A stretch of DNA of 54,581 nt from an uncultured Candidatus Saccharibacteria bacterium (GTDB lineage: Bacteria > Patescibacteria > Saccharimonadia > Saccharimonadales > CAMLKC01): contig CAMLDM010000001.1 in the NCBI GenBank assembly GCA_946479025.1, positions 1 to 54,581 of the forward strand. The letters run 5' to 3'. Positions within the stretch are counted from its first letter, which is position 1. Every line of letters starts with the position of its first letter. This document shows, piece by piece, positions 1-9,210 of the stretch. The notes under the pieces were generated by a model. It worked only from the letters and a program-made list of their open reading frames with translations, ran no database searches and was not told where the DNA came from. The position numbers and the translations under genes are program-made.

Positions 1-87
1 TAAAGAGGAGGCGTAGTGTATATGACTCTACAAGATCTTGTATTTACCTTAAAAAAGATTAATACTAAAAATAACAAGGAGGAGTGT

Positions 88-834
88 GTGACTAGGCAAA
101 TATTGAGTAAAGGTAGTTTTAATATTAATCATTACGTAGTATTAGGGATTGTTACTTCCATTATTGTTTTTCTCTCTATATCAAGCTTCGCTCACGCTAG
201 CTCAACAACTTCAACTATCAAAGGCATTGCTAAGAAATGCATGGACGTAGAAGGCGGCAAAGCTTCGAATAAACACAAGGTCCAGCTATACACCTGCAAC
301 TCTACGGTGGCGCAGCAATGGCAACGTCCAGGAGATGGGACGATTCGCAACCAAGGTTACTGCCTCGACATTCAGTATGGCCAGCTCACTTCTAAAACAT
401 CTGTGTGGCTATACGACTGTAACGGCACGAAGGCACAGCAGTGGAATATGAAGGCTGACGGTTCTATCATTAATCCGACATCTGGCCTGTGTCTTGATGA
501 CATGTACGGAGCCACTGATAATGGAAACGGCTTCTGGCTGTATGAGTGCAACCAGAGCAAGGCTCAAAAGTGGACAGTGCCAATGCCAAAGACAGTGAAG
601 AAACCAGCTCAAAAAACCGCTCCAGCCCCAAAGTCAGTCGCTCGTCCTCAACCAATAACACCAAAGCAATCTTGCGATCCGAACTACTCAGGCGCTTGCG
701 TACCTATCGCCTCAGATGTTGACTGTGGCGGTGGAAACGGAAACGGGCCGAAGTATGTCTACGGCGTGGTACGTGTTGTTGGCTCTGATATTTATGGTTT
801 AGATCGTGACCATAACGGGTTGGGCTGCGATTAG
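88..834 (+). CDS. Secreted ricin-type lectin with C-terminal excalibur-like motif
   Basis: Probably a secreted carbohydrate-binding protein. After a hydrophobic signal segment ending in a likely AHA cleavage site comes a ricin B beta-trefoil region with repeated CxD...QxW units (CLDIQYG, AQQWN, CLDDMYG, AQKWT). A Pro/Lys linker follows, then a Cys-containing tail ending DRDHNGLGCD, which matches the excalibur calcium-binding motif. I chose GTG at 88 because AAGGAGGAG lies just upstream and the result is a normal signal peptide. In-frame GTG at 16 and ATG at 22 also follow a GAGGAGG and would add a charged N-terminal extension. It may bind host cell-surface glycans, which is inference. Confidence 0.8.
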   Translation: MTRQILSKGSFNINHYVVLGIVTSIIVFLSISSFAHASSTTSTIKGIAKKCMDVEGGKASNKHKVQLYTCNSTVAQQWQRPGDGTIRNQGYCLDIQYGQLTSKTSVWLYDCNGTKAQQWNMKADGSIINPTSGLCLDDMYGATDNGNGFWLYECNQSKAQKWTVPMPKTVKKPAQKTAPAPKSVARPQPITPKQSCDPNYSGACVPIASDVDCGGGNGNGPKYVYGVVRVVGSDIYGLDRDHNGLGCD

Positions 835-858
835 GGCAGTCGACATAGAAAGGTTTCA

Positions 859-2328
859 CTACGAAAGAATCATCTGCACCCGCTCAAGGTGGTACGTGCC
901 GTCACTCGATTTGTTGATACCGTACAGATACTTTGAGTTCGGGCTGAACGTGGCGCTGAAGCCGGGCGTTACCGACATAATGTCGTGCTGGTTCGCGCCG
1001 TCGAATTCGTACAGGCGCAGCATGTTGCCGCGGTCGCTCCACAGCATGTAGTTGTCGAGCCATTGCAGCTGGGTCTGTACCGGGCGGGTGCCCTTGAGGG
1101 TCGTGTCTGTCTCTTTTTTCAGCTCAAGGTCGTACACTTTATAGACCGCACCTTTTTGCGCCACGAGGAAGCGACCGGCCGTTTCGATAGTGAGGTACTG
1201 CGCGCCGCCTTTCATCGTCATTTTTCGGATACTGCGAAGGTTGCTGGCGGCCTTTTCAGATTTTGGCAGATCACCCTTCAATAGCTCGAGGGTATTGCCG
1301 TAAGAAACCGCCTCGTACATATCGCCAAAGTATTTGCCGATTGCCAGGTGAAGGGGAGCGCGGCCGTCGTCGGTGTAGGTGCGGATAACGTACGATTGCT
1401 CGGCATCGCCTTCGTGGTAGCCAACGCTGCGCGTTTTGGTCTTCGGGTCGAGCGTAGTTGTGTACACGATGGTCGAACGGTCGTAAATGGAGAATTCGGC
1501 CACATCCGTTACGAGCGGGCGCGAAAGCGTCGCCGCGCCGAGGTCGATCTTGCGTATGTCGGTTCCGATCTGCGCGTAGAGAACCCGGCTGTTACCGCCA
1601 TCAAATTCTATCTTCGAGGCATCAATATCCAGAAGCTGCGTTACGTTCTTGGTCCCAGACACGTCTTGAGTGTCAACGATAAGCCATTCTATTTTTTTAC
1701 TGTCGTAGGTGTGCTTCACCAAAAGATACCGGCTGTCGGGATCCCACTTTTCAATGGAGAACTGCTGCTTTTTAGGTTTGGCAGGATGCGTGTACGAGGC
1801 GTCGGGAAGTACCAGCTTGGTGGTTTTCACGTCGTCGCGTGTCAGGTCGGAGATGAAAAGATCCGGAGTTGTAGGATCGTCTTTTACGGCCATGTACTTC
1901 GCGTTCGGTGACGCGGCTGTAGAAGAGACGGTTTTGAAATCTGCCACGTTCGAAGGTGTCAGCTGGTTCGGCACGAGCCGCGCATAATTAAGCCACAGCA
2001 CGCTGCCCGGAACAACCGTGACGGATTTTTGCCACGTGTTGTAGCCGCTGCGGCCGATCGTAACGAAGTGATTGCCGGCCGTCATGGTCGTTTTGGACGG
2101 CGTGCGCGTATTGAAGTTCACGCCGTCGAGCGTCACGTCGGCACCAGCCGGCTGGGAGTCGAACTGCACCAGGCCACCTTGCTCGATCTTGCCGTCACTG
2201 CCGTTAAATTGATAACCGAGCATAATAAATACAAGAACGGTAACGAGCGCCACGACCGCTATAGTCATAAAACCATACGTGACGACACGCTGAATGAGCT
2301 GCTTGCGTTTGGAAGGCGGGTGATACAT
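859..2328 (-). CDS. Membrane-anchored PEGA-domain protein
   Basis: The protein has 489 residues. One N-terminal transmembrane helix (about residues 15-37) is followed by a PEGA domain (about 50-115, with the pattern SQPAGADVTLDG) and a long region of repeated short beta-strand blocks that resembles a degenerate beta-propeller. PEGA domains are surface beta-sandwich modules often linked to cell-envelope contacts; no enzymatic motif is visible. The ATG lies 9 nt after a TGCTATAAT box on the same strand and has no Shine-Dalgarno, so the mRNA is probably leaderless. It is convergent with the lectin gene, with only 24 nt between them. Confidence 0.75.
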   Translation of the reverse strand: MYHPPSKRKQLIQRVVTYGFMTIAVVALVTVLVFIMLGYQFNGSDGKIEQGGLVQFDSQPAGADVTLDGVNFNTRTPSKTTMTAGNHFVTIGRSGYNTWQKSVTVVPGSVLWLNYARLVPNQLTPSNVADFKTVSSTAASPNAKYMAVKDDPTTPDLFISDLTRDDVKTTKLVLPDASYTHPAKPKKQQFSIEKWDPDSRYLLVKHTYDSKKIEWLIVDTQDVSGTKNVTQLLDIDASKIEFDGGNSRVLYAQIGTDIRKIDLGAATLSRPLVTDVAEFSIYDRSTIVYTTTLDPKTKTRSVGYHEGDAEQSYVIRTYTDDGRAPLHLAIGKYFGDMYEAVSYGNTLELLKGDLPKSEKAASNLRSIRKMTMKGGAQYLTIETAGRFLVAQKGAVYKVYDLELKKETDTTLKGTRPVQTQLQWLDNYMLWSDRGNMLRLYEFDGANQHDIMSVTPGFSATFSPNSKYLYGINKSSDGTYHLERVQMILS

Positions 2329-2337
2329 ATTGCTTAT

Positions 2338-2343
2338 ATTATA
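2338..2343 (-). promoter_or_regulatory. Extended -10 box of a likely leaderless gene (PEGA protein)
   Basis: TATAAT preceded by TGC on the minus strand, 9 nt before the ATG at 2328. A start site 6-8 nt downstream would fall on or next to the start codon. Confidence 0.6.
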
Positions 2344-2448
2344 GCAAACCTATTGCATATTTATGCCGAGTTGCCTACTATTAAACATAACGAAACGGAC
2401 ACGCGGTAGACGGTACAATTCTGCAAGATAAATAGGGAAAGGCAACAC

Positions 2449-3411
2449 ATGAGCGAGCGAACAGTCACGATAAACGGCACGAAATACGACGTGCGCACCG
2501 GTATGCCTGTTCAAGATACGCCGCTTGCCAAAGAAGCAAAGCCAGCTCCAAAACCTACGTCAAAATCCGAAGTCCATCACTCACACTCAATGCACAGCGT
2601 CACGCAAAAATCGCAGACGCTCAACCGCCGTATTGTAAAAAAGACGACCGGCCCGGCCGTGAAATCTCACGCCAAGCCACGCATGCGCCCAGATATTCAA
2701 AAGAGTACGGCAATCAGCAAATTTGCGGCGCACCCGGCAGGCGCAAAACAGACTAAAGCCGCGACGGATATCGGCCCGGTCGCGCATCCGCTCGCCGCAA
2801 AGGCCGCCCGGCATATGCAGGCCAAGGCCGCACAAAAAACAGTTATCAGCGCGCCAAAACCGTCTCAGGTCATCAAGCAGGAAGCTGTTTCCAAAGCGCT
2901 TGAAAACGCACCGAGCCATAAGGCGACAGCACACCAGACCAAGCATAAAAAGCGCCTTCCTCGTATTCTTAGCGTTACTTCGGCCAGCTTCGCGTTGCTT
3001 CTTCTTGGCGGTTACTTTACCTATCTGAACATGCCGAGCCTCTCCGTTCGCGTAGCCGCGGCACAAGCCGGCATAAACGCCAGCTACCCAAGCTACCACC
3101 CGGACGGTTACAGCCTTCACGGCACTGTGGCCTATGATGAGGGTGAAGTACACATGAGGTTCGCTTCAAACTCCGGCCCGCAGAGTTTTTCGGTAGACCA
3201 AACGAAAAGCAGCTGGGATTCCAGCGCCGTTCTCGATAACTACGTGACTAAAAAAGTCGGTGACAACTACATCACCTACAACGAACACGGCCTTACCATC
3301 TACACTTTCGGCGGCAACGCAGCGTGGGTAAATGGCGGCATTTTGTACACCATCACCGGTGACGCACCGCTTTCCGGCGACCAGATCCGCCATATCGCTA
3401 CCAGCATGTAA
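2449..3411 (+). CDS. Lys/Ala/Pro-rich single-pass membrane protein, unknown function
   Basis: I do not recognise a named family. Residues 1 to about 175 are very basic and rich in Lys, Ala, Pro and His, likely disordered and cytoplasmic. One transmembrane helix follows (about 178-195), then an extracytoplasmic domain of about 120 residues ending with YTFGGNAAWVNGG and a short helix. That shape resembles the DUF4367-like C-terminal domains of small envelope proteins, but the match is loose. AGGGAAAGG precedes the ATG. The next gene starts within 11 nt of the stop, so the two are probably co-transcribed. Confidence 0.65.
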   Translation: MSERTVTINGTKYDVRTGMPVQDTPLAKEAKPAPKPTSKSEVHHSHSMHSVTQKSQTLNRRIVKKTTGPAVKSHAKPRMRPDIQKSTAISKFAAHPAGAKQTKAATDIGPVAHPLAAKAARHMQAKAAQKTVISAPKPSQVIKQEAVSKALENAPSHKATAHQTKHKKRLPRILSVTSASFALLLLGGYFTYLNMPSLSVRVAAAQAGINASYPSYHPDGYSLHGTVAYDEGEVHMRFASNSGPQSFSVDQTKSSWDSSAVLDNYVTKKVGDNYITYNEHGLTIYTFGGNAAWVNGGILYTITGDAPLSGDQIRHIATSM

Positions 3412-3421
3412 GGAGAAAATC

Positions 3422-3871
3422 ATTCACGCGGTTGTTTTTGTCAGTGTTTTTATTGCCCTTCTAGTCGGGCATTATATTGGTGATTTCTGGCTACAGACTG
3501 CCACACAGGCTGAAAACAAGGCGCTAAAAAGCTGGCGCGGGCGCTTCGCCTGTGCACAGCACGCCGCAACGCTAGCACTTACCAAAATCGTAATCCTAGA
3601 TATAACCGCCATCGTCACGGAGATCCACATCCCGATCGCCGCGGCTGCCATCGCCATTATCATTGATGCAATATCGCACTACTGGGCCGACCGTCGTACG
3701 CCGCTGAAAAAGCTCGCGGATATGCTCGGCAAAAGCAATTTTTACACTCTTGGAACACCGCGCCCGGGACACGACGATAACACCTCTCTTGGCACCGGTT
3801 CGCACGCGCTCGACCAGTCGTGGCACATCGCCTGGATATGGATCGCGGCGCTCATTATTGCCGCCGCCTAA
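3422..3871 (+). CDS. DUF3307-like membrane protein, probable non-AUG start
   Basis: A small membrane protein with several helices. Its N-terminal HYIGDFWLQT and central SHYWADRR-type segment fit the DUF3307 pattern; molecular function is unknown. The reading frame has no ATG, GTG or TTG at the expected N-terminus. The only ATG (3332) lies 80 nt inside the upstream gene. AAGGAG at 3410-3415 is correctly spaced for ATT at 3422 (ATC at 3419 is closer), so I propose an ATT start, as known for infC in other bacteria. A sequencing error or translational coupling is the alternative. Confidence 0.6.
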   Translation: MHAVVFVSVFIALLVGHYIGDFWLQTATQAENKALKSWRGRFACAQHAATLALTKIVILDITAIVTEIHIPIAAAAIAIIIDAISHYWADRRTPLKKLADMLGKSNFYTLGTPRPGHDDNTSLGTGSHALDQSWHIAWIWIAALIIAAA

Positions 3872-3902
3872 TTGCCACCTCGATTTATAAGGTGTTATTC
3901 GT

Positions 3903-3908
3903 TATAAT
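3903..3908 (+). promoter_or_regulatory. -10 box of likely leaderless gltX
   Basis: TATAAT ends 10 nt before the gltX ATG at 3919. There is no Shine-Dalgarno in the short interval. Confidence 0.6.
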
Positions 3909-3918
3909 AGAACGCACT

Positions 3919-5349
3919 ATGACTACTATCCGCACTCGTTTCGCCCCAAGTCCGACCGGCTTTTTACATGTCGGCGGCATCCGCACGGCACTTTTCGCGT
4001 GGCTGCTCGCACGCCAGAACGGCGGCCAATTCATTCTCCGCCTTGAAGATACCGACCAGAAAAGGGAAGTTGAAGGCTCAGCCGAACACCTCATGGAGAG
4101 CCTGAAAGCCCTCGGACTCAACTACGATGAAGGTCCGGACATCGGCGGCGAATTCGGGCCGTATCGCCAAAGCGACCGACTGGAGATTTACAAAGCCTGG
4201 GCACAGAAGCTCATCGATGCCGGCCGAGCCTACGCTGATCCGTACTCACCAGAAGAGCTGCAGGCTTTTCGCGATGAAGCAAAAGCTGCAAAAAAGCCGT
4301 TTTTATACCGCGACCACCGGCCGGAAAATCCGGCACCGTGGGACGGAAGTACACCACTGCGTTTTAAAAGCGAGCCAAAGAACTATGCGTGGCACGACGA
4401 GGTCATGGGCGGCCTCTCAACCGGCCCGGAAGTGATCGACGATTTCATTCTTATCAAGTCCGACGGTTTTCCGACCTACAACTTCGCGCACATCGTCGAT
4501 GACGCCGAGATGAAAATCACGCATATCATCCGCGGACAGGAATTCATTTCCAGCCAGCCGAATTACATGAATCTGTACGAAGCACTCGGTCTTGAGCACC
4601 CGAGATTCGCAACGATGCCACATATCCTCGCGGCGAATGGCGGCAAAAAACTCGGCAAGCGTGACGGCGCAAAAGACGTACTCGACTACCTCCGCGACGG
4701 CATTTTACCAGAGGCGCTAGTCAACTTTATCGCCAGTCTCGGCTGGAATGACGGCACAGAACAAGAAATTTTTACCCGCGAAGAACTGATCGAGAAATTC
4801 AGCCTCGACCGCGTCCAAAAAAGCGGCGCGCGTTTTGATGAGCAGCGCCTGACCTGGCTCAATGGCCAGTGGATTCGCCGCCTGGAACTCGACGATCTCT
4901 ACGCACGAGTCGAGAAATTCTGGCCGGAAAGCGCCAAGGCTGCCGATGAAAATCACAAAAAACAAATCCTTTCGCTCGTCCAGGACCGCCTGAAGACGCT
5001 CGCCGATCTGCCGCTCATGACGAGTTATTTCTTCGAGGAACCGACTCCAGACTTTGAGATGATCGCCACGAACAAACAGCTGAAAAAGCTCGAAAAAACC
5101 GAAGTTTCACGACTTCTCGAGCAGGCAAAAATAGCGTTCGAAGCCAGCAGCTTCGACGCCGAATCGCTCCAGGAGACGCTCAACCATCTCCTCGAAACTA
5201 CCGGTCAAAAACCAGGCGTTCTCTTCAGTCTCATCCGCCTCGCCGTAAGTTGGGCGCCATTCAGTCCGGCCCTAAACGACACGATGGCCGCGCTCGGAAA
5301 AGATGCCGTCCTCGCGCGGCTCGATGCTGCCCTTGCCGCAAACAACTAA
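3919..5349 (+). CDS. gltX: Glutamyl-tRNA synthetase
   Basis: Class I aminoacyl-tRNA synthetase that charges tRNA-Glu with glutamate in the cytoplasm. At 476 residues it has normal bacterial length. The signature PSPTGFLHVGG contains the HIGH-type motif near the N-terminus, and KKLGKRDG is the KMSKS-type motif. The catalytic domain is followed by a helical anticodon-binding domain. An in-frame upstream extension to 3820 exists, but the ATG at 3919 starts exactly at the family N-terminus (TTIRTRFAPSPTG) and sits 10 nt after TATAAT. A tRNA-Glu(CTC) gene also lies in this window at 31.6 kb. Confidence 0.96.
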   Translation: MTTIRTRFAPSPTGFLHVGGIRTALFAWLLARQNGGQFILRLEDTDQKREVEGSAEHLMESLKALGLNYDEGPDIGGEFGPYRQSDRLEIYKAWAQKLIDAGRAYADPYSPEELQAFRDEAKAAKKPFLYRDHRPENPAPWDGSTPLRFKSEPKNYAWHDEVMGGLSTGPEVIDDFILIKSDGFPTYNFAHIVDDAEMKITHIIRGQEFISSQPNYMNLYEALGLEHPRFATMPHILAANGGKKLGKRDGAKDVLDYLRDGILPEALVNFIASLGWNDGTEQEIFTREELIEKFSLDRVQKSGARFDEQRLTWLNGQWIRRLELDDLYARVEKFWPESAKAADENHKKQILSLVQDRLKTLADLPLMTSYFFEEPTPDFEMIATNKQLKKLEKTEVSRLLEQAKIAFEASSFDAESLQETLNHLLETTGQKPGVLFSLIRLAVSWAPFSPALNDTMAALGKDAVLARLDAALAANN

Positions 5350-5371
5350 CAGCCCGCGCCCGTCTTTCTGC

Positions 5372-5377
5372 TATAAT
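5372..5377 (+). promoter_or_regulatory. Extended -10 box of likely leaderless DUF3048 gene
   Basis: TGCTATAAT with the ATG 10 nt downstream at 5388 and no Shine-Dalgarno. Confidence 0.6.
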
Positions 5378-5387
5378 AACCATTAGC

Positions 5388-6482
5388 ATGAACGACGAGC
5401 TGCCGACACAAAAACGTCATCCTCTGCGGCATGTGCGCGAATGGATACGCAAACACCCGAACGCAAGCCTCATTATCGGGGGCGCTTTTCTCATTCTCGT
5501 AGCAAGCTGCACCGCGTTTGCGATACTCCATCAGCCCATAAAGATTAATACGCCTGTCGTCCATATCCAGAAAAAGCCGCAGCCACCCGTTTATTACTCG
5601 CCGCTGACCGGCCTGAAGGTTGCAAACCAAGCCGCGACGACTATGCCCGTCACCGCCGTCATGATAGAAAACAGCCCCGACGCGCGGCCGCAATCCGGAC
5701 TGAAGCAAGCGGGCGTGGTATATGAAGCAATTGCCGAAGGCGGCATCACGCGGTTTCTTACACTCCACCAGCAAGACAAGCCAAAACTGATCGGCCCGGT
5801 GCGTAGCGTTCGCATGTACTACGTGGATTGGCTCGCACCGTATAACGCTTCCGTTGCGCATGTCGGCGGCAGCTGGGCCGCGCTTAAGGAAGTGCGAAAC
5901 GGCAAATATCGTGACATTGACCAGTTTTTTAACCCCGGCTCGTACTGGCGATCGACCGACCGCTGGGCGCCGCACAATGTCTACACGAATTCCAAGCGAC
6001 TCGACGCGCTCAACAAGAAAAAAGGCTACAAAACCTCTAATTTCACCGGTTTCACCAGAACAGACGGCGCTCCGAGCAAAAAACCGAACGCCACGCACAT
6101 CGCAATCAATTTCAGCGGACCGCTCTACAACACAACATACTCGTATGACAAAAAGCACAATCGCTACAACCGATCACAAGCCGGCGCTCCGCACATGGAC
6201 CGCGAAGGCGGGCAGATCACGCCAAGTGTGGTCATCGCCATGAAAATAAATATGAGCCTTGTTTTCCAGGATGGTTACCGTGAAGATATCAAAACCACCG
6301 GCAGTGGGCAAGCAATTATCTTCCAGAACGGCATCGCCCAAAAAGTAACCTGGCGCAAAGCATCCAGATTCAAGCAGCTCACATTCACCGATCCCAAAAC
6401 AGGCAAAGACGTGCCGTTGGTGCGCGGGCAAACGTGGATAGCAGCAATACCAAATAACAGCGGGAGCGTATCGTGGCAGTAG
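5388..6482 (+). CDS. DUF3048 (YerB-like) membrane-anchored protein
   Basis: The protein has 364 residues. A short cytoplasmic N-terminus leads to one transmembrane helix (about 24-45), and the rest should be outside the membrane. The conserved DUF3048 pattern is clear: PVTAVMIENSPDARPQSGL, then VVYEAIAEGGITRF, then GPVRSVR and a C-terminal part with GQTWIAAIP. YerB of Bacillus is the named relative and its molecular function is not established. The stop overlaps the start of the next gene by 10 nt, so this gene heads an operon with the histidine kinase and response regulator and might act as an envelope sensor partner (inference). Confidence 0.85.
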   Translation: MNDELPTQKRHPLRHVREWIRKHPNASLIIGGAFLILVASCTAFAILHQPIKINTPVVHIQKKPQPPVYYSPLTGLKVANQAATTMPVTAVMIENSPDARPQSGLKQAGVVYEAIAEGGITRFLTLHQQDKPKLIGPVRSVRMYYVDWLAPYNASVAHVGGSWAALKEVRNGKYRDIDQFFNPGSYWRSTDRWAPHNVYTNSKRLDALNKKKGYKTSNFTGFTRTDGAPSKKPNATHIAINFSGPLYNTTYSYDKKHNRYNRSQAGAPHMDREGGQITPSVVIAMKINMSLVFQDGYREDIKTTGSGQAIIFQNGIAQKVTWRKASRFKQLTFTDPKTGKDVPLVRGQTWIAAIPNNSGSVSWQ

Positions 6483-8026
6483 AAGAACAGCAAAAGACAA
6501 AACAACCGGCAATGATCCGGGATTATTGGCCGCGGTTTCATAAATACGCGATGGTTTTAACAGTTCTCGCGCAAGTTATGGCCACACTTGCTATCGGCTG
6601 CGCGCTGATTTTCACCGGCGTCACCACGGCCACGGCACCATTCTGGGTTACATTGATCGCCATTTTTTCTGCCAGTGTCGGCCTCAACATTCTTCTGGTA
6701 AACCAGCTCACCACGCCGCTTAAAGATCTCACCAGTGCGCTGACACACGTATCCAGCGAGCCAACCACCACCACGCCGCCAAACCCCAACGCAAGGCATT
6801 TCGAGCGTGACGGCTTCAAGCCGCTTTTGCAGCTCATTTACGAAATGGCAGCCGACACGAAAGAGGGCGAGGTAGTCACCACGTCTACCGATAAAGTCAC
6901 GACGGATTTTGCCGCCGCGCTCGAAAATACCAGTGCCGGGTTTATGGTGCTAAACGCCAAGCAGGAGGTGCTTTTCGCAAACTCCAAAGCGCCGGTTCAC
7001 ACTGATCCCGACGGCAAACAAGTCATCGATCTTATTTTTGAAGAAGACGTCACGCTTGAATCCTGGCTGAAAGACTGCGAAGAGCATGCTGTACATGCAG
7101 ATCACACATGGATGCGTATCGCCAACAAGCTTACCGGTGAAGAAGACCGAAAGATCTATGACGTTGTCGCCTCTTACCAAAAGGGGAGTGATGCCGAGGT
7201 AGTCGTGATGCTGTTTGATCGCACGAACGAATACAAGCCTGAAGACGACGACCTCGACTTCATCGCCTTCGCCGCACACGAACTTCGCGGACCGATCACC
7301 GTTATTCGCGGCTACCTCGACGTATTCGGCGACGAGCTGGAAGGCAAGCTCGACGGCGACCAGGCGGAACTACTAAAGCGCCTCGTCGTTTCAGCCAACC
7401 GGCTCTCCAGCTATGTCAACAACATCCTTAACGCTTCGCGCTACGATCGCCGCCACTTGAAGGTACGTCTCCGCGAAGATTCCGTCGCCGATATTTATGA
7501 CACTATCAGCGACGACATGCAGCTGCGCGCCACAAGCCAGAACCGCATGCTCACCGTGGAGATTCCAAAAGATCTGCCAACCGTTGCTGCCGATCGTGCC
7601 AGTGCCAGCGAAGTACTTTCCAATCTCATCGATAATGCCATCAAGTACAGCAACGAGGGCGGCTCAGTTCACGTGAGCGCCAAAACGGACGGCGATTTCG
7701 TAAAAGTAGCCGTGCAGGACCACGGTATCGGCATGCCCGGCAACGTAGTAAGCAACCTGTTCCACAAATTTTACCGTTCGCACCGCTCGCGTGAGACCGT
7801 CGCCGGTACGGGCATCGGACTCTATATTTCAAAAGCGATCGTCGAGTCGCACGGTGGTAAAATAGAAGTAAGAAGCGCCGTAGGAGAAGGCTCTACCTTT
7901 GAGTTCACACTGCCGATCTACAGCACCGTTGCCGATAAGCTGGGCGCATCCAATAACAGTAATGAAAGCCTCATCGAACACGGCGATGGCGGCTGGATCA
8001 AAAACCACGCGATGTATAGGGGATAA
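6473..8026 (+). CDS. Two-component sensor histidine kinase
   Basis: Membrane sensor kinase. Two N-terminal transmembrane helices (about 22-45 and 50-72) precede a linker and a PAS-like region (about 145-250). The HisKA box AAHELRGPITV carries the phosphoacceptor at H269, followed by the HATPase domain with N box NLIDNAIKYS, G1 DHGIGM and G2 GTGIGLYISK. GTG at 6473 overlaps the upstream gene by 10 nt; ATG at 6512 is an alternative. The response regulator starts 3 nt after its stop, so the pair is coupled. The signal is unknown. Confidence 0.93.
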   Translation: MAVEEQQKTKQPAMIRDYWPRFHKYAMVLTVLAQVMATLAIGCALIFTGVTTATAPFWVTLIAIFSASVGLNILLVNQLTTPLKDLTSALTHVSSEPTTTTPPNPNARHFERDGFKPLLQLIYEMAADTKEGEVVTTSTDKVTTDFAAALENTSAGFMVLNAKQEVLFANSKAPVHTDPDGKQVIDLIFEEDVTLESWLKDCEEHAVHADHTWMRIANKLTGEEDRKIYDVVASYQKGSDAEVVVMLFDRTNEYKPEDDDLDFIAFAAHELRGPITVIRGYLDVFGDELEGKLDGDQAELLKRLVVSANRLSSYVNNILNASRYDRRHLKVRLREDSVADIYDTISDDMQLRATSQNRMLTVEIPKDLPTVAADRASASEVLSNLIDNAIKYSNEGGSVHVSAKTDGDFVKVAVQDHGIGMPGNVVSNLFHKFYRSHRSRETVAGTGIGLYISKAIVESHGGKIEVRSAVGEGSTFEFTLPIYSTVADKLGASNNSNESLIEHGDGGWIKNHAMYRG

Positions 8027-8029
8027 CAT

Positions 8030-8425
8030 ATGGCCATCAAAACAATTTTATGTATCGAAGACGACCGTTTCATCGGCGAAATGTACGTCCGCAGCCTTAA
8101 GAAGGCCGGCTACGACGTTGACTGGATGGTCGACGGCAACGATGGCTTGGTCGCGGCGCGCAACAAGCCGTACGACTTAATTTTGCTCGACATCATGCTG
8201 CCCGAGCGGCGGGGAAGTGAAATCCTACAAGCGCTGCGAGGCGGTGAGAAAGATCTCATTCCAAATACGCGCGTCATTGTTATGACCAACTTCGACCAAG
8301 ACGACGAGTCGCGCCTAGCCATGCAGCACCACGCCGACGCGTACCTCATAAAAGCGGAAATCACACCAAAAAAACTGCTTGCCGTCATTGAAAAACTCAG
8401 CCAGCAGGCCGCTCACCAATCATAG
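8030..8425 (+). CDS. Single-domain response regulator (CheY-like)
   Basis: A 131-residue stand-alone receiver domain, the likely partner of the kinase 3 nt upstream. Acidic pocket D11-D12, phosphoacceptor D54 (LILLDIMLP), a switch Thr in VIVMTNF and a conserved Lys in YLIKAE are all present. There is no output domain, so it must act by protein contact or phosphotransfer rather than DNA binding. A strong terminator follows directly. Confidence 0.92.
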   Translation: MAIKTILCIEDDRFIGEMYVRSLKKAGYDVDWMVDGNDGLVAARNKPYDLILLDIMLPERRGSEILQALRGGEKDLIPNTRVIVMTNFDQDDESRLAMQHHADAYLIKAEITPKKLLAVIEKLSQQAAHQS

Positions 8426-8432
8426 CCTCAAC

Positions 8433-8458
8433 AAAAAACTCCCCGGTGGGAGTTTTTT
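8433..8458. terminator. Bidirectional rho-independent terminator
   Basis: An 11-bp perfect stem (AAAAAACTCCC / GGGAGTTTTTT) closes a 4-nt loop with A and T runs on either side, at the end of the DUF3048-kinase-regulator operon. Confidence 0.85.
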
Positions 8459-8491
8459 GTTAATAATTTCTCGTGTCAGTTACCGAGAGGT

Positions 8492-8526
8492 CCGGCTATC
8501 ATCCGCAAAAAGGCGGACGTAGCCGG
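8492..8526 (-). terminator. GC-rich hairpin at 3' end of a high-GC gene
   Basis: CCGGCTATCATCCGC pairs with GCGGACGTAGCCGG across a short A-rich loop. It lies just past the stop of the minus-strand gene at 8560 and probably terminates it. Confidence 0.55.
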
Positions 8527-8559
8527 ATCCTCCCGGACTGACGCTTGCGAAGCGGTGGA

Positions 8560-9048
8560 TCAGACCTCCGCCGTCACCTCCGCCGGTTCGGGCCGGGTGG
8601 CGAGCGAAAGGGGCCCTCTGATGTTCGCGGGGCCCTCCGTGCGGCTGAGCAGCACGTCGGCGCGGAACCGCTTGATCGCGCGCCGGTCCTCCTCCTGAAG
8701 CTGGCCCGTCGGGGGCAGCGTGACCTCGACGGCCGCGACCACACCCCTCGGGTCCGTGACGAGGACGCGCCCCGTCGCCGGCTCGAGCTCGACGTTCGCG
8801 AGTTCGTCGTTCGTCTTGAAGTGAAGGGCACTGCACTCCTCGTTGGCACCGAGCTCGGTCAGTTCACCGCCGAAGTCGGGCGCGAGGTTCCTCGCGGCGT
8901 GCGTGCAGAGCGACAGGAGGTTCCTCAGCCGCTTGAGCGCGTCCTCACGCTCGCGCCGCGCGACCTTCAGTTCCTTACTGACATACTGCAACTCCTCCTT
9001 GAGTCCGTTGCGTTCCCTGATGAGCTGCCACTTGCGTTCCCTGGCCAT
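8560..9048 (-). CDS. High-GC hypothetical protein with N-terminal coiled coil
   Basis: No family recognised. Residues 1-50 form a charged helix or coiled coil rich in Arg, Glu and Leu. The rest, about 110 residues, looks like a soluble beta-rich domain with no catalytic motif that I can see. Codon use is strongly GC-rich (third positions mostly G or C), unlike the response regulator next to it. GGAGG sits 5 nt before the ATG. A TTGACA - 17 nt - TATAAA promoter lies about 110-150 nt upstream on the same strand. This arrangement is shared by the other high-GC genes of the window. Transfer from an actinobacterial donor is inference. Confidence 0.6.
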   Translation of the reverse strand: MARERKWQLIRERNGLKEELQYVSKELKVARREREDALKRLRNLLSLCTHAARNLAPDFGGELTELGANEECSALHFKTNDELANVELEPATGRVLVTDPRGVVAAVEVTLPPTGQLQEEDRRAIKRFRADVLLSRTEGPANIRGPLSLATRPEPAEVTAEV

Positions 9049-9210
9049 GTAGGCCTCCGTCCTGTGACCGCCGCCGCTCCGTGGAGCAGGGGGTTGCTAC
9101 GTCCGCATAAGACGTACCAATCCCACGCTCCATAACAAGCGTCAGTTGGTGTAATTGCACCTATGCTTTTATAACATTTACCGTGTTTTATGTCAATAGA
9201 TCAGAGTGTG

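Noticed and set aside
8545..9135. 196-codon plus-strand ORF across the high-GC gene at 8560
   Set aside because: It is antisense to a gene with a good Shine-Dalgarno, promoter and hairpin. GC-rich DNA commonly leaves long antisense frames open.
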